A program made the translations under genes and the position numbers. Positions 44,047 to 54,906 of a stretch of DNA of 64,000 nucleotides are shown in pieces (within the stretch, counting starts at the first letter, position 1; each line of letters begins with the position of its first letter). Origin of the DNA: Antrodiella citrinella (Eukaryota; Basidiomycota; Agaricomycetes; Polyporales; Steccherinaceae); the NCBI GenBank assembly GCA_004802725.1, contig SGPM01000027.1:1-64000 (forward strand), written 5' to 3'. A model generated the notes under the pieces. That model worked only from the letters and a program-made list of their open reading frames with translations. It searched no databases and was not told the DNA's origin.

Positions 44047-45475
44047 CTACTTAACAATGGCGTATACGATGAAACGGAATACGGATTTTGGTACCATGAT
44101 TTCTGTCAGACTGAGATGCAAGTCCGCAGCAGGATCATCCATCGCGGGAGGCTCTTCTATCCACTCGATGGCCTCAAACACACACCGATCCTCGTCCCCA
44201 AGCTGATCTGCGTCCTTCACCAGAGACGGTGCGGGCCACGTATCCGGCACATACCAATTGTCATCGCTACTCGGTATGGAATCCGAGTCTTCTGCACCAT
44301 ATGATAGCTCGGTTTCATAATCCCAGGGTTTTTGTCGGGATTCATACGCGAGATCAGCTGGGATACCTAAACCCACAAGCGGTCCTTCCGTATCGTCAGG
44401 ATCATAGAGGGCATCACTATGAAGTCCCTGGGCTGAAGCGCGGAATATCTCCCTCCACCGAGTGTACTGGGGCTCCTCGTCAAACTCTAGCCCACGCGCA
44501 TACTCCAAATATTCGCCAAAAACCGGTGGGTAGCCTGAGCACAAGTGACGGCCCGTTCATTCTCGCTTGGACGCAGACAATCTGAGCTGAGTGAAGTATT
44601 GCGCCAGGGGTGTGTGCCACGGAGGAGCTTGACCATGGTATATGCAAGCGATTCCAGGTCGTCTCTGCGAGTCGGCACTACCACTTTGCGTTAATGAGAT
44701 ATCGCTGGAGAGTCGATGGACGTACTGTGATGAATATGCACATTAATGCTGGCGTAGTCTTTTGTTCCACGCAAAGATCGAATGGAGGCTGGCAGGATTA
44801 TGGATTATGCACCAGCGTTACGGGGTTGCGATAATACTTGACCAACCCGAAGTCGATGAGGAATATGCGTCCCTTGGGGGACTCACATGTGGAATTGTGC
44901 GCGAAGAGGAAATTGCTCGGTTTGATGTCGCCGTGAATGATGTGGTGTGAGTGAACGTGTTGTAGTGCGTCGAGCTGATTGCATCACGGTTTCAGTAGTA
45001 CTGGAACTGCGCAAAGTGAGGAAGAAGAGCTTCACTATTTGGCACATGATTGCGACGCATGTTCAGCTTCTCGGGCCACTTAAGCACACTGCCAACGGTA
45101 TCTCCGAGCAGCTCGAGAGCCAAGTATTCGTAGTATTGAGACCTGCCCCATGCGTATACACCTGGGATATTTGGATGACCTGTTGATTGTGGTCTCGATA
45201 AGTATGCACTGACACGCAAATATCTCTCACCTCTGAGCAACCACAAGGCACAAGTTTCGTGTCGAAGCATACAATTCTTCACATGCTTTGTGATATGGGA
45301 TTTCTTGACGGCAACGGACGTCTTCATGGCTCGCCATAGTTGAGCTCTTTACAGTGGCGACGTAGACTCGACCTTGCAGAGAGTTGAGTATGTGTGGCAC
45401 GAGAGTCAATGCTCAAGGCCGCACTTACTGTATCCAGCAATTGCTATCCTGCTTTCAACGTGCAATAATATCTGA
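44047..45475 (-). pseudogene. CK1-like protein kinase, decayed copy
   Basis: Clear minus-strand homologue of the intact kinase at 45764-47289: LHVESRIAIAGYS, GRVYVATVKSST, VAVKKSHITKHVK, GHPNIPGVYAWGRSQYYEYL, HIIHGDIKPSNFLF, IDFGLVKYYRN, PTRRDDLESLAYTMVKLL and LVGLGIPADLAY all survive in order. It is broken by a one-base gain near 45320 (between TMASH and VAVKK), by a stop and shifts after LVHNP near 44810, and by a shift near 44570. The catalytic Lys, Asp and DFG codons remain, but no full-length protein can be made. Arranged head to head with the intact copy. Confidence 0.8.
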
Positions 45476-45763
45476 AGCTACGACGAAGAACCATATAAGT
45501 GCAATCTTGCTAGAGACGCAACGTCGTTGCGAAGTGTGTAGCTCAGAGTACTTCGATCGGAGTTTAAAAAGGGTTCTGCGGAGTAGCGAAAAGTTTCAAG
45601 CTTCATGCACGTACCGACGCTGCATGCCCGCGGAAATTCTGTGCACGGGTGAGTCGGATCTCGTTCTGCGCGTGACCCAGCGTGCCAACCGTTCTTTTGT
45701 CAAGCTGTCATTACTTCTGTACAGTCAGATGGACCCAGGAGTTGAATCAAGTTCAACTTGAAA

Positions 45764-47289
45764 ATGTCTACTTTCGGCAACTCGGCAACTTTCGATTATA
45801 CCTCGCTGTCATTGTTTACTGTTGTTGATGCGTTTGCCGCTGTTGCCACTAACAGTCATACAATGCTCTTGCACGTAGAACACGTACTGGCAGTCGGTGG
45901 ATACAGTGAGTTTCGCGTGAATCGCAGGTAATTAGGACATGTGCCTACTTATCATCCCCAAGGTCGCGTGTACGTTGCCACCATAACGAGTTCAACTGTG
46001 CACGCTGTAAGGACGACTGTTGCCCTCAAGAAGTCACACATCACGAAGCATGTGCGAAATCCCACTCTTCGACACGAGACATGCGTCTTTCTACTGCTTG
46101 CAGGTAAGCGGTATACACGCTCTCAAATTGTGTCGAACACACTGAACGAACATATTGGCAGGTCACCCGAACATTCCCAAAGTCTACGCATGGGGCAGGT
46201 CGCAATACTACGAATATATGGCTCTCGAGCTTCTCGGAAAGCCCGTCAATAGTGTTCTCACTAGGCCTGAAAGGCTGACCATGAGAAACCTTGTCGCGCT
46301 TGTATGCCAAATGGTGAGCTCATCCCGGCCACTGGCCGTCACCATTCGGTATTTTGCTGATATGCATGCGCATCCAGCTCGACGTCATTAAACACGTCCA
46401 TTCGCACCACATTATCCACGGTGATATCAAACCAAGCAACTTCCTATTTCCTCACAATATGCACGTTCGCCACAGTAGGGGACTCATATACCTCATTGAC
46501 TTTGGACTAGCCAAGTACTATCGCAATCCCACAACGCTGGTGCTGAACACTGAAGGCACGATTTCCTTTTTGCGCGGCACTCAGGAATACGCCAGCATCA
46601 ATGTGCATCTCCACCACAGTGCGGCCCCTTATACTTCTACATTTCTCATTTACAAATCATTCATGGCAGCCCCAACTCGCAGAGATGACATAGAATCCCT
46701 CGCTTATACCATGGTCAAGCTCCTTCGCGGTACCCTTCCCTGGTACAACACTAGACTCGGCTCAGACTGTCTACGCATCAAAAGGGCATGGTCGGGACAT
46801 CGTCTATGCTCTGGCTTCCCCTCCGTTTTCGGCGACTTCGTAGAATACGCCCGAGGACTAGGTTTCAGCGAACAGCCCGACTATACAACTTGGCAAGAGC
46901 GATTCCGAACGTCCGTTCCCGGATTCCCCAACAACGACCTATACGACCACAACGACGGTGACGGGCCGCTTGTCGGTTTGGGTGTCCCCGTTGATCTTGC
47001 ATACACACCTTACGACACGTCTAGCGATCTGGAATTCGAGCTGTCCTATGGCGCAGAGAACTCGGATCCGATACCGGATAGCGACGACTTGTGGTACTCG
47101 CCCTCTTCGTGGCCCGCGCCCACACAGGTGAAGGATGCCGACCAGCTTGGAGACGAAGATCGGTGTGTCTTTGATGCTACCGAGTGGATAGAAGCGCCAC
47201 CAGAGATGGATAATCCGGGAGAGGATCTGGATCTCAGGCTGACTGAAGTAATGGTACCTAGAATTCTGCCAGCGATGGAGGTGCAGTAG
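45764..47289 (+). CDS. CK1-like serine/threonine protein kinase, 431 aa, five exons
   Basis: Exons 45764-45905, 45963-46103, 46162-46313, 46378-46618 and 46670-47289 give 432 codons in phase. Kinase features: a Gly-rich loop AVGGYSRVYVA, VALKK with Lys70, HGDIKPSNF with Asp161, and DFGLAKYY with Asp186. RGTQEYAS and RRDDIESLAY follow, the latter a CK1-group signature. The residues after about 290 (WSGHRLCSGFPSVFGDFVEY and an acidic tail with SYGAENSDPIPDSDD) are family-specific. The CK1 group phosphorylates Ser/Thr, often after acidic or primed sites. Expanded CK1-like sets are common in agaricomycetes and many are of unknown role. The fourth intron (46619-46669) is a multiple of three and open, so retention would still be readable. 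Confidence 0.85.
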
Positions 47290-49219
47290 AAGTATATAGA
47301 TGAGGGAGGGTAGTATGATTTGAAGGTCGAGTATATGTTGCCGCAATGACTCGTCCGAGCTCAGTTACTCTGACTGCAAGGACAACTGCTGCCATGATGA
47401 AGAAAGCATGGCCAAGGTACATACGGAATCCTCTCTTGCCCCTGGCACATTTTTGTTACTCAAAGGTGAGCTTCTTCTCGAGTTAGCGCCGCAGTACGAG
47501 TGGTGGATGCTAAGTCACAGGTTTCACAATGCAATACAAGTTCATGGAGTTCTTCTGCGCGTATGACTGACTCGGATACATGTCTCGCCGTAGACCTGAA
47601 TCAAGTACTTCCGCAATGGTGTTCAGGGCAGGCCCCCTAGAAATGCTGTCCGGGCAATACGAGCGACAAGTAGTATTGATGGCGATGCTACGCGAATTTA
47701 GGAGCTTTCACCGACATTTTTGGAGACACAGAAGCATCACAACATACGACGCAGCTTTACCAAGGAGCCAGTGAATACGTCGGGAAGAGCATTCGTCTAT
47801 GGCCTACTGGCGAACAGAACAGTTGGAGAGATATACTTAACGGACTGACGGCCTTGCCATCGCGGCCCCCAGTCCCCAACCGTTGAATCCCCTCTCAGCA
47901 AAATGGTAGGGGATGACGACAGCTACTATCGCGCACCATCCGCACAACGTCACCCATAGGCGATGTTGGTGCGATGCTGGTCGCACTCATGAAGAGCAGA
48001 TGGGCGCGGTATCTTCATCCTCGATGGCTCCTCCGCTGTCGGTCCTGGTGCGTACACTACCTTCAGCCTTTAGTTGACCCGGAACGTTTGCAATTACTCT
48101 TACAACCATCCAATTCGCCAGCCTCTCGCCCAGGAATGATGATTCTTTTTTGTCGGGACGCAGGAAAGAACGAACGACCTCTCCCCTCCCTTCACCTCCG
48201 TCGTCGAAATCAGCACCTCTCGGCCATTCGTCATGTCTTTGGCGCTGTGGTCAGAGAGATCAATAATCATCAAGGTGCGTGTACTGTGTTGAGGCTTTTG
48301 ATCGGAGCAACGTATGCTAATTGTTTGTTCTTAACGTTACAACGGAGTAGATTCGATCACCCAATAGGGTTGATGAGCATGCCCGATGCGTTGAATAGAC
48401 GTCGTAATGACCAGAACAGCCTTGGGATGTACGACATCAGTGATATGCAAGGCCCGTGGTATCGGTCAAGCTTGTTGTTCCTATACAACCTCAACATGAC
48501 TCACATAATACGACGAAGGATGAGTAAGAGTGATCCGTCGAAGTCACGGAAGACATGACGTCCTACGATGTCAAGTCGCCCGCTTCCATTCTCACACAGA
48601 TCGTATAGAATGCTGAAGCCAAAAATCACGTTTGCGGCGATCCGGCTGCAATAGGATTTACATCAGTATACAGCATTCTGCATATTTGGAAACGTCAGTC
48701 TGCATGTTGTGAGAGTTCTCGCCCAATTCAACTCGAAAAAAGGATTGGGAAGCCCAGAGGCCGTAATCGGAGTCCGTATCTCCGGGCCAAATCTCAAGCT
48801 CACCGTGTTCAAGCTCCGCGCGTTATACCATGGCAATCATCGATGTCATGATTCAAGACCGTAATACCCTACCAATTGTCTTGTGCTATATATCATCTAT
48901 GTAAGCTTCAACGTTCATAGTTTCCAATACTGATGTAATGACAGCAGTAAACGCACAAGACACTCACCTTCGGTCCAATTTGACTCGTCCTGTACCCGGC
49001 TCCGCCGCTTTTGTCTTCCGTCGGATTCGTCGATCCAGGTTACAAGACAAACACCAAAGGTCCGTATCATCGTTGTTCATCATGTTACGAATTGCTTCTT
49101 ACGTTGTCCGCCACGTTTCGCATACGCCACGTTTGTATACAAATTGGACGCGTAGTGTGCTCTAAGTATTGTGCCTGTCAGACTTTCACGCTTCACTTTG
49201 AACCATACTCATTGTCGTC
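47290..49219. other. Mostly non-coding; contains a kinase fragment
   Basis: A 194-codon open frame at 47974-48558 has no recognisable features and unlikely composition. Apart from the kinase scrap at 47368-47470 nothing is supported. Confidence 0.4.
47368..47470 (+). pseudogene. Fragment of a third CK1-like kinase
   Basis: About 100 bp resembling exon 2 of the intact kinase: a VRTTVA-like start, a KK pair, RNP and FLLLKG before a GTGAGC donor. No further exon is convincing. Eroded duplicate. Confidence 0.4.
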
Positions 49220-50537
49220 ATGGACCCAGATGGTCTCTGTCCCATACCAATCATCCATGTATTGTCCGAGCTCAACATCGAATCATTGCCCCCGCCGCTA
49301 TTCTCTCTTCTGACTTTGTTTCAAACGCTGCAGTCGCCTCCGGTGCAGACGCAGGCTCTGGAAACAGAGCTTGAATCCAGTACGCATGAGACTTCTCGCG
49401 CTTCTATCAGCAAAATCACACTCACGCCGTTCCGTAGAACTTGAAGGCACCCAGATAGAGTACCTCAAGAGCATTTCCCTGATGATACAAGAATCATCGG
49501 ATTCGCAGGATGTTTTTTATCCACGAAAAATCGACTACCTGTGGGCGACGCTCATCGGAGAGATTGTACGCGCAGTCTCTCCAGGCGCGATCCCATTGTA
49601 CGCTCTTCCTATCTCGCAACCGCACATTTGCTGACAATATTTTCAGGTCTCATCAACACTTTTGTCTTCCTCGATTCCAGGAAATCGCCCCAGCTCCAGA
49701 TGGTGATTCCTCAGGGATTCATGCTCACAAAAGGATACACCTTGAATACGCTAAGGACCCTGAGAGCCACTTTCAACGCAGCGAAGAGCCGATGCCACCT
49801 ACGTTAATGCTCCCCTCTGTTCGGAGCATTGGGAATGATGAAGTAACCGCAGATTGTGACGGTTATGCGATTCTCCTACTATCTCAAGCTCGTGCGGTAG
49901 GTTCGATGGAAGATCTTGAAATGGAGGACGGAGAGAGAATCCGCGACCTGCCTTACGACGCTCACGTCATTCAGACTAGCAACATGTGGGAGGCTTGCCG
50001 AACATCGCTGGTGCTTCCGCTCGTCTGCGTCGCGGACTCTGACAACATTCTAGCCCTGGTCACAAGTACGCTTTACCAACGTCACGTACTGTGTCTCGAT
50101 TCGCCTGTTGTTGGTCTCACAATTTCTCCTCGCGGGTGTGTTGCTAGATTGGTAATAGCATGGTTCACGGAGACCAACGGTACTGTGAGTAGTCTTCGTC
50201 CAGTCTGTTCGCTATACGATATTCATTCTTCGAATAGCTAGAGCCACATGTTGCAATCGCTGCCGAAAATTCAGTCGTGTCCCCATCTCCTGGAGTTTTC
50301 AACTTGACGTCTTACGAACAAGTGTTTGTCCTTACACACCTCATCTTCGGACTCCGGGATCATTTCAGCAGCATCGAAAATGGAGACTTACGACTTCGAC
50401 GGACCTGTTGGAGATCCGATCATCGAGTAAATGACCTGTTCTGCTCGAATAATTGGGGACCCAAGGAGGTTGGTAACGCGACGGAGGCATGGCGTCTGGA
50501 TGTTCGCGCCGGAGAACCATTGGAAGACACAAGGTGA
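49220..50537 (+). CDS. Hypothetical protein, 363 aa, four exons
   Basis: Exons 49220-49379, 49438-49565, 49681-50184 and 50238-50537 give 364 codons in phase. Sequence marks: IIHVLSELNIESLPPPLFSL at the start, RKIDYLWATLIGEIEIAPAP, then ADCDGYAILLLSQARAVGSM, SLVLPLVCVADSDNILALVT and YEQVFVLTHLIFGLRDHF. No domain is recognised. Its stop lies only 44 bp before the start of the next gene on the same strand, so the two could form one larger gene with a missed intron across TGA at 50535. Function unknown. Confidence 0.6.
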
Positions 50538-50581
50538 AGTCTTATGCTCGAATACTTAAGGCCCGTGTTCTTACTCGATGT

Positions 50582-53217
50582 ATGCCATCTCAACACACAA
50601 TGTCTCCCAAACCTAGCCAAGAAGTCAAGCAATCTCAGCCTACTCAAGAAGAAGCCGCACCTGCGACTCCTAGAGGGTGAGTCTGTTAGTATGATAATAC
50701 GGTATCCTGTTCTCACACAAAGCCCGAACTATTAGGCCCAGGTCTGCATATTCAGCCTCCTCGTAAGTGGTGTCTTTCAAATTGAATCGACAATGAGCTT
50801 ATGCACAATTCACTAGTTTTGTCCAGATTGAGAATCAGGGATTGAAAGGGACGGCAATCAATGCGGATACCTGGAGCTTCGAGCGTCACACATATCCCAT
50901 ATCCATGTGGGCTGACACGTCGGTCATGGGGGAAGACCCAAAATGTCTCGAGAGAATGACCCAGAATCTCATGGACATCACTGCGCCTCAATGGCCCACC
51001 GAGATTCCCGAGTCAAAGGGCATTGCTAATGCCCTCCGTCGAGTTTCGAATCACATCTTGTCCCAATTGGAGCTTCTGAAGTTAAAGCCGACTGAATCCG
51101 TGGCGCAGGGCATCATCAACATGGAATTGGCGATGACATATCTTGGAGCGACATGGAGCCGAGCTGTGGACATCCAGAAGGTGTACTCACCCACGCAGGG
51201 AGTGGCCATTGAGGGGGACGCTAGCAGAGAGGGCTCGCAAGTCACTTCAAGCTGGCCTAAGACACTGTTCGGCATGAGCGAAGCAACGTCTCGGTTCCCG
51301 TGGGATGCGTTCATACACTACTTTGCGACGGATGGCAATTCGGACACATGTCACCCAATGTAAGTAACTCTGCTACGCAGGACAACTTGGAGCTCGTGAT
51401 TGACCTCTTTCACCTTTCACAGAGTAGAAGTCACTATCAAACATTGCCGCAATCTTGTGCAAGATTCTACCTGGCCGACCCCCGACTCGGACAGGAAAGA
51501 ATATCTGAACAAAGAGTTCAATCGAGCCTCAGCGTTTTGGATGCTTTGTCGCGACAGTGAGATGTCGTTTTTCCTGGACAGAACAAAGAATCAATTTGGC
51601 CGTCGGAAGATTCTGGCATTCCATCTTGCCGGGTGCTCAGAAGAGGATGTAGACAAGTACGACACGCACATAGCGTATAAGCTGGAAAACGCCATATCCC
51701 GAGCCAAGCTGTGGATGCAGCAGTTAGGCGAACGCAAGAAAGAACATCAGTCACATCCGGAGACACGCCCAGTCCCTGAGACCGCTGGGAATCCGAATCA
51801 CGAGCCGAGCACCGGGAAGTGCGACATGGCTTTGCTGGTACCTATCCGGGGTTTCTTTGGGAGCCTGATGACAGACAGAGGCCATAAGGGTAACTGCAAG
51901 AAGTTTAGGCCTGTCAGTCTCCCGGACGCTAAAGTGAAGGCCGGGGCGACTTCGGAGGACAAGGGGGAGCCTGAGTCGGTGGCGGAAGTTGAGAAGGCAG
52001 GCCCCGAGACAGAGCTCAAGGAAATCACTACCAGTTCGGCCCAGGGTATCAGCCTTACTGTGACGGCGGCTCGGGACAGACCACCGGTTGACCCTGCTGC
52101 GACTCCGGACACAGGACGTCTGTCTGCGCCGGGTACTAGTGCCGCTTCAAAGAAGATGAAACAGAAGACAGCACCAATTGAAGTACAGAACGTCAATTTC
52201 AAACGCGGTGTTTCACCTGCCGAGTTTACTACTGCTGCGCGGGAAGTAATAGAGAAGCTGATCCAGGATGATCTCAGTGACCTTACGGGGCGTAAACCGT
52301 TGGCAGTCAATGACTTGTTGATTCCTCGACTTATCGTGGAGCACAAGAAACCCGGGGCCTCAGAGTCGGAGAGGGAAGATTTGGTGGACCAAGCATTTGG
52401 ACAATGTTACATGAGCTGCGTCTCTATCGTGCGCTTCTTGACGCAGTTCAACATCTGGGAAGAACCCATATACGGATTGGTCACCACAGGCACATTGGGA
52501 ACCGTGTTCAGTGTTTTCGCTTCCAAGGAGACTGAGGTATGTGGTGTCCATTATTTCGCGTCACCTCGTTACTCACTGATCTATTTGCAACAGAATATAT
52601 ACGTTATCGAGCAGGGACCGCGAACGTATGACATCAGCAATCCTGCCGATGTCTTTCATCTCGCAGTGATCCTAGTTCGGATTCGGAATTCGTGCAAGTC
52701 CCTCCAAGACAACCCCGCTTTTGCTCTGGAAGAGGGTCAAACGGAGGGAGCTTTCAAGTTCAAGTCAACTGATACCCAGAAGATCTTAACNACATTGTCG
52801 ANTAAGACAGAACANGACTTGGCACCCTTGTTGTGGACGAAGGAGAGTCAGAAGGAGATTCATAAGGAGAGTTGGAAGAAGGCNCAAGAGGCGGCGGAGA
52901 AGAAGGCTGAGAAGAAGGCGACGCAGGAGAAGGCGGCGGCGGAGAAAGCGGAGAAGAAGAAGGATAAGAAGAGTCAGAAGAGCAAATCTCCAGCTGGCTC
53001 GGAGGCTCAGACTGGGGACACCGGCAATAGCAAGGGAGTGGACGATCCGGATCCCGTTCAGACTCATAGAGACCGGTCCACAACAGGTGAGAGCGATAAC
53101 AGCTTGCACTAGTCTGACTAAATTGACACCGCTGTTTTAGTTGCCAGTGGCAGCAGCTCAGCCGCGCCGGGGCCTCGTAAGAGTACTCGTGAGCGTCACC
53201 CGCCGAAGCCTTGGTAA
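50582..53217 (+). CDS. Hypothetical protein with PD-(D/E)xK nuclease-like core, 782 aa
   Basis: Exons 50582-50676, 50736-50762, 50817-51359, 51423-52536, 52594-53086 and 53141-53217 give 783 codons in phase. An N-terminal globular part (residues about 45-330) precedes a Ser/Glu/Lys-rich linker. The core at about 505-640 has NDLLIPRLIVEHKK (Asp519, Glu528-x-Lys530), AFGQCYMSCVSIVRF, PIYGLVTTGTLGTVFSVFAS and YVIEQGPRTYDISNP. The D-x(n)-E-x-K plus following Gln/Tyr helix and hydrophobic strands suggest a restriction-endonuclease fold; similar cores occur in multicopy agaricomycete proteins. The C-terminus is a Lys/Glu/Ala coiled coil (KKAEKKATQEKAAAEKAEKK) followed by a basic Pro-rich end. Three Ns near 52790-52890. 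Nuclease activity is inference. Confidence 0.6.
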
Positions 53218-54242
53218 CTTTTGTGTCGCAGTGCCAGTCAGCGGAGACTCACATCGATGTCCAACCAATTGATACTCAACATCTGACCTGGTCGCATGGC
53301 AGCTATCCATTTTCTCTTTTCAGTGTCTTCTACCCTGGTGGCCAATGTTCGATGATGATGTCCGAAGAATCTGCAATCACTTCTCCCTATTTCCCTTTGA
53401 CCATTCGTTTTTTGTTATGTTAGCTTCTGATCGCGTTTTGACCTATCTGGTGTTCTAGATGAACCCGTATAGGATGTAGACAAATAAGACGCCGTAGTGA
53501 GTACTAGTCCATTGGCATAAGTACAGAGGAAATTCATAGGCTTGCTGCTGCGTTTGAGGATAGCGTCCTGTGAGTCTAGTAGAGAGGGACATTGATCATG
53601 TTGACAGGACAGTGGGCGGCAGACGATGGTGTCCGTGGATCATACTATCTCACATAACGATACTTATGTTCAGCGGAGAAGACTTGCACAGTGATTTACC
53701 GCTATGAGGCCGCGATGAGCTTCAGAAACACGAAGTGGAGCTACGTACCTGGTTTCATCCAAAAATGCGCATGCGACTCGAGGGAGACTTTGTAATACGC
53801 CGACGCCACAGTTGCAACTTGCAACGACACATGCGCGAACACCGTAGCGCGGACCAACTTCTCATGCAGCATGCAAGGGCGGGGGGCTCACGGTCAGTGA
53901 TGTATGACTTGCCCTGATCCGGAAAAACTCAGGTTCAGTCACTACGACGATCAGCAGTCCGAGAAGCTGCAGAAGACAGAGCGTAGCGTTGAGTCTGTGA
54001 TCAAACGAAGGTCAATCATTGGCAGCGTTATCACCATCTACACATACCGGCGGGTATCATCAGAGTACAGTTTTCTTGTCTGAAGTGCGTTCCGTTGCTT
54101 GACGGTTGTAATACACAATCTGACAAGGGTCGCAACGTCCGAGGGGGATCAACACCATCGCCAGCGGCAGTATGAGAGGCACAGAGACACATAATCGGAG
54201 GACCCATACGTGGAAATAGATGTTATCAGATATGTAGCTCGT
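53218..54242. other. Intergenic
   Basis: No gene supported on either strand. Confidence 0.5.
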
Positions 54243-54681
54243 CTACTGTCTATTCTGTGGACGCGTCCTAGAGTACCACTCCCAAGCCAAACGAATGATC
54301 TCGTCATCTGCGTCGTACGGCGTCGGGATTTCTGAGTAGCCCGGACGANCGGTCGGATGTCGCAGGTAGATGGCGGAACAGGCGGAGAAGGAGACCTCTA
54401 GGTAGGCAGGGATGAACATGAACGCGGAGTAAGGGGATGGAAGGGAGTGTGGTAGATTTCTTCGTGGACTTGGGTTTGGGCTTGGGCGAGACTGTCTCAG
54501 GCGGTGTCTCGTCCACTGATATCTCCTCTGACACCTCTGCTGAAACCTCCGCTGACGATTCCTCCAATGACTCCTCCGGTGATCCCACAGGCAATGTTAT
54601 AGACTCTTTCAAGACTCGTTGACGATGAAGTCCAAGTCTTGTTCAACGCGTTTACAACGCGTCAGACAGAACGTCAGCCAT
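54243..54681 (-). CDS. Uncertain small gene; conserved-looking C-terminus, frame unclear
   Basis: The last part (54430-54243) reads [46 protein letters not shown] and AWEWYSR to a stop, which looks like a real conserved protein end. Upstream two other frames compete: an acidic Ser/Glu/Pro-rich one ([19 protein letters not shown]) and a glycine-zipper-like one ([19 protein letters not shown]) that could start at ATG 54681. They cannot be joined to the C-terminal frame without a one-base shift or an unusually short intron. One N lies at about 54350. It may be a sequencing error, a missed intron or a decayed gene. Confidence 0.35.
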
Positions 54682-54906
54682 GCCGCAGTAGTAAGCACCG
54701 TCCGCGAGAAAAATACTCGGCGTGGTGTGGCGTTACACAACAGTACTCTTCCAGAACACTTGCATCCTTCATTATCAAGGCGTTTCTGTCAAGAGTCAAG
54801 ACTCAGCGTTTCGAGCACACCGCCACACACGACCCCAACGTGGACATTGTCCCACCTAGCCGCGCCTCCCCGCCCTGGCCTGCCGTACACGCACGCTATC
54901 GCCTCC

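Noticed and set aside
47974..48558. 194-codon plus-strand open frame
   Set aside because: Arg/Leu-rich with no motif, apparently a chance frame in non-coding DNA.
51798..52346. 182-codon minus-strand frame
   Set aside because: Antisense shadow of the 782-aa gene's exon 4.
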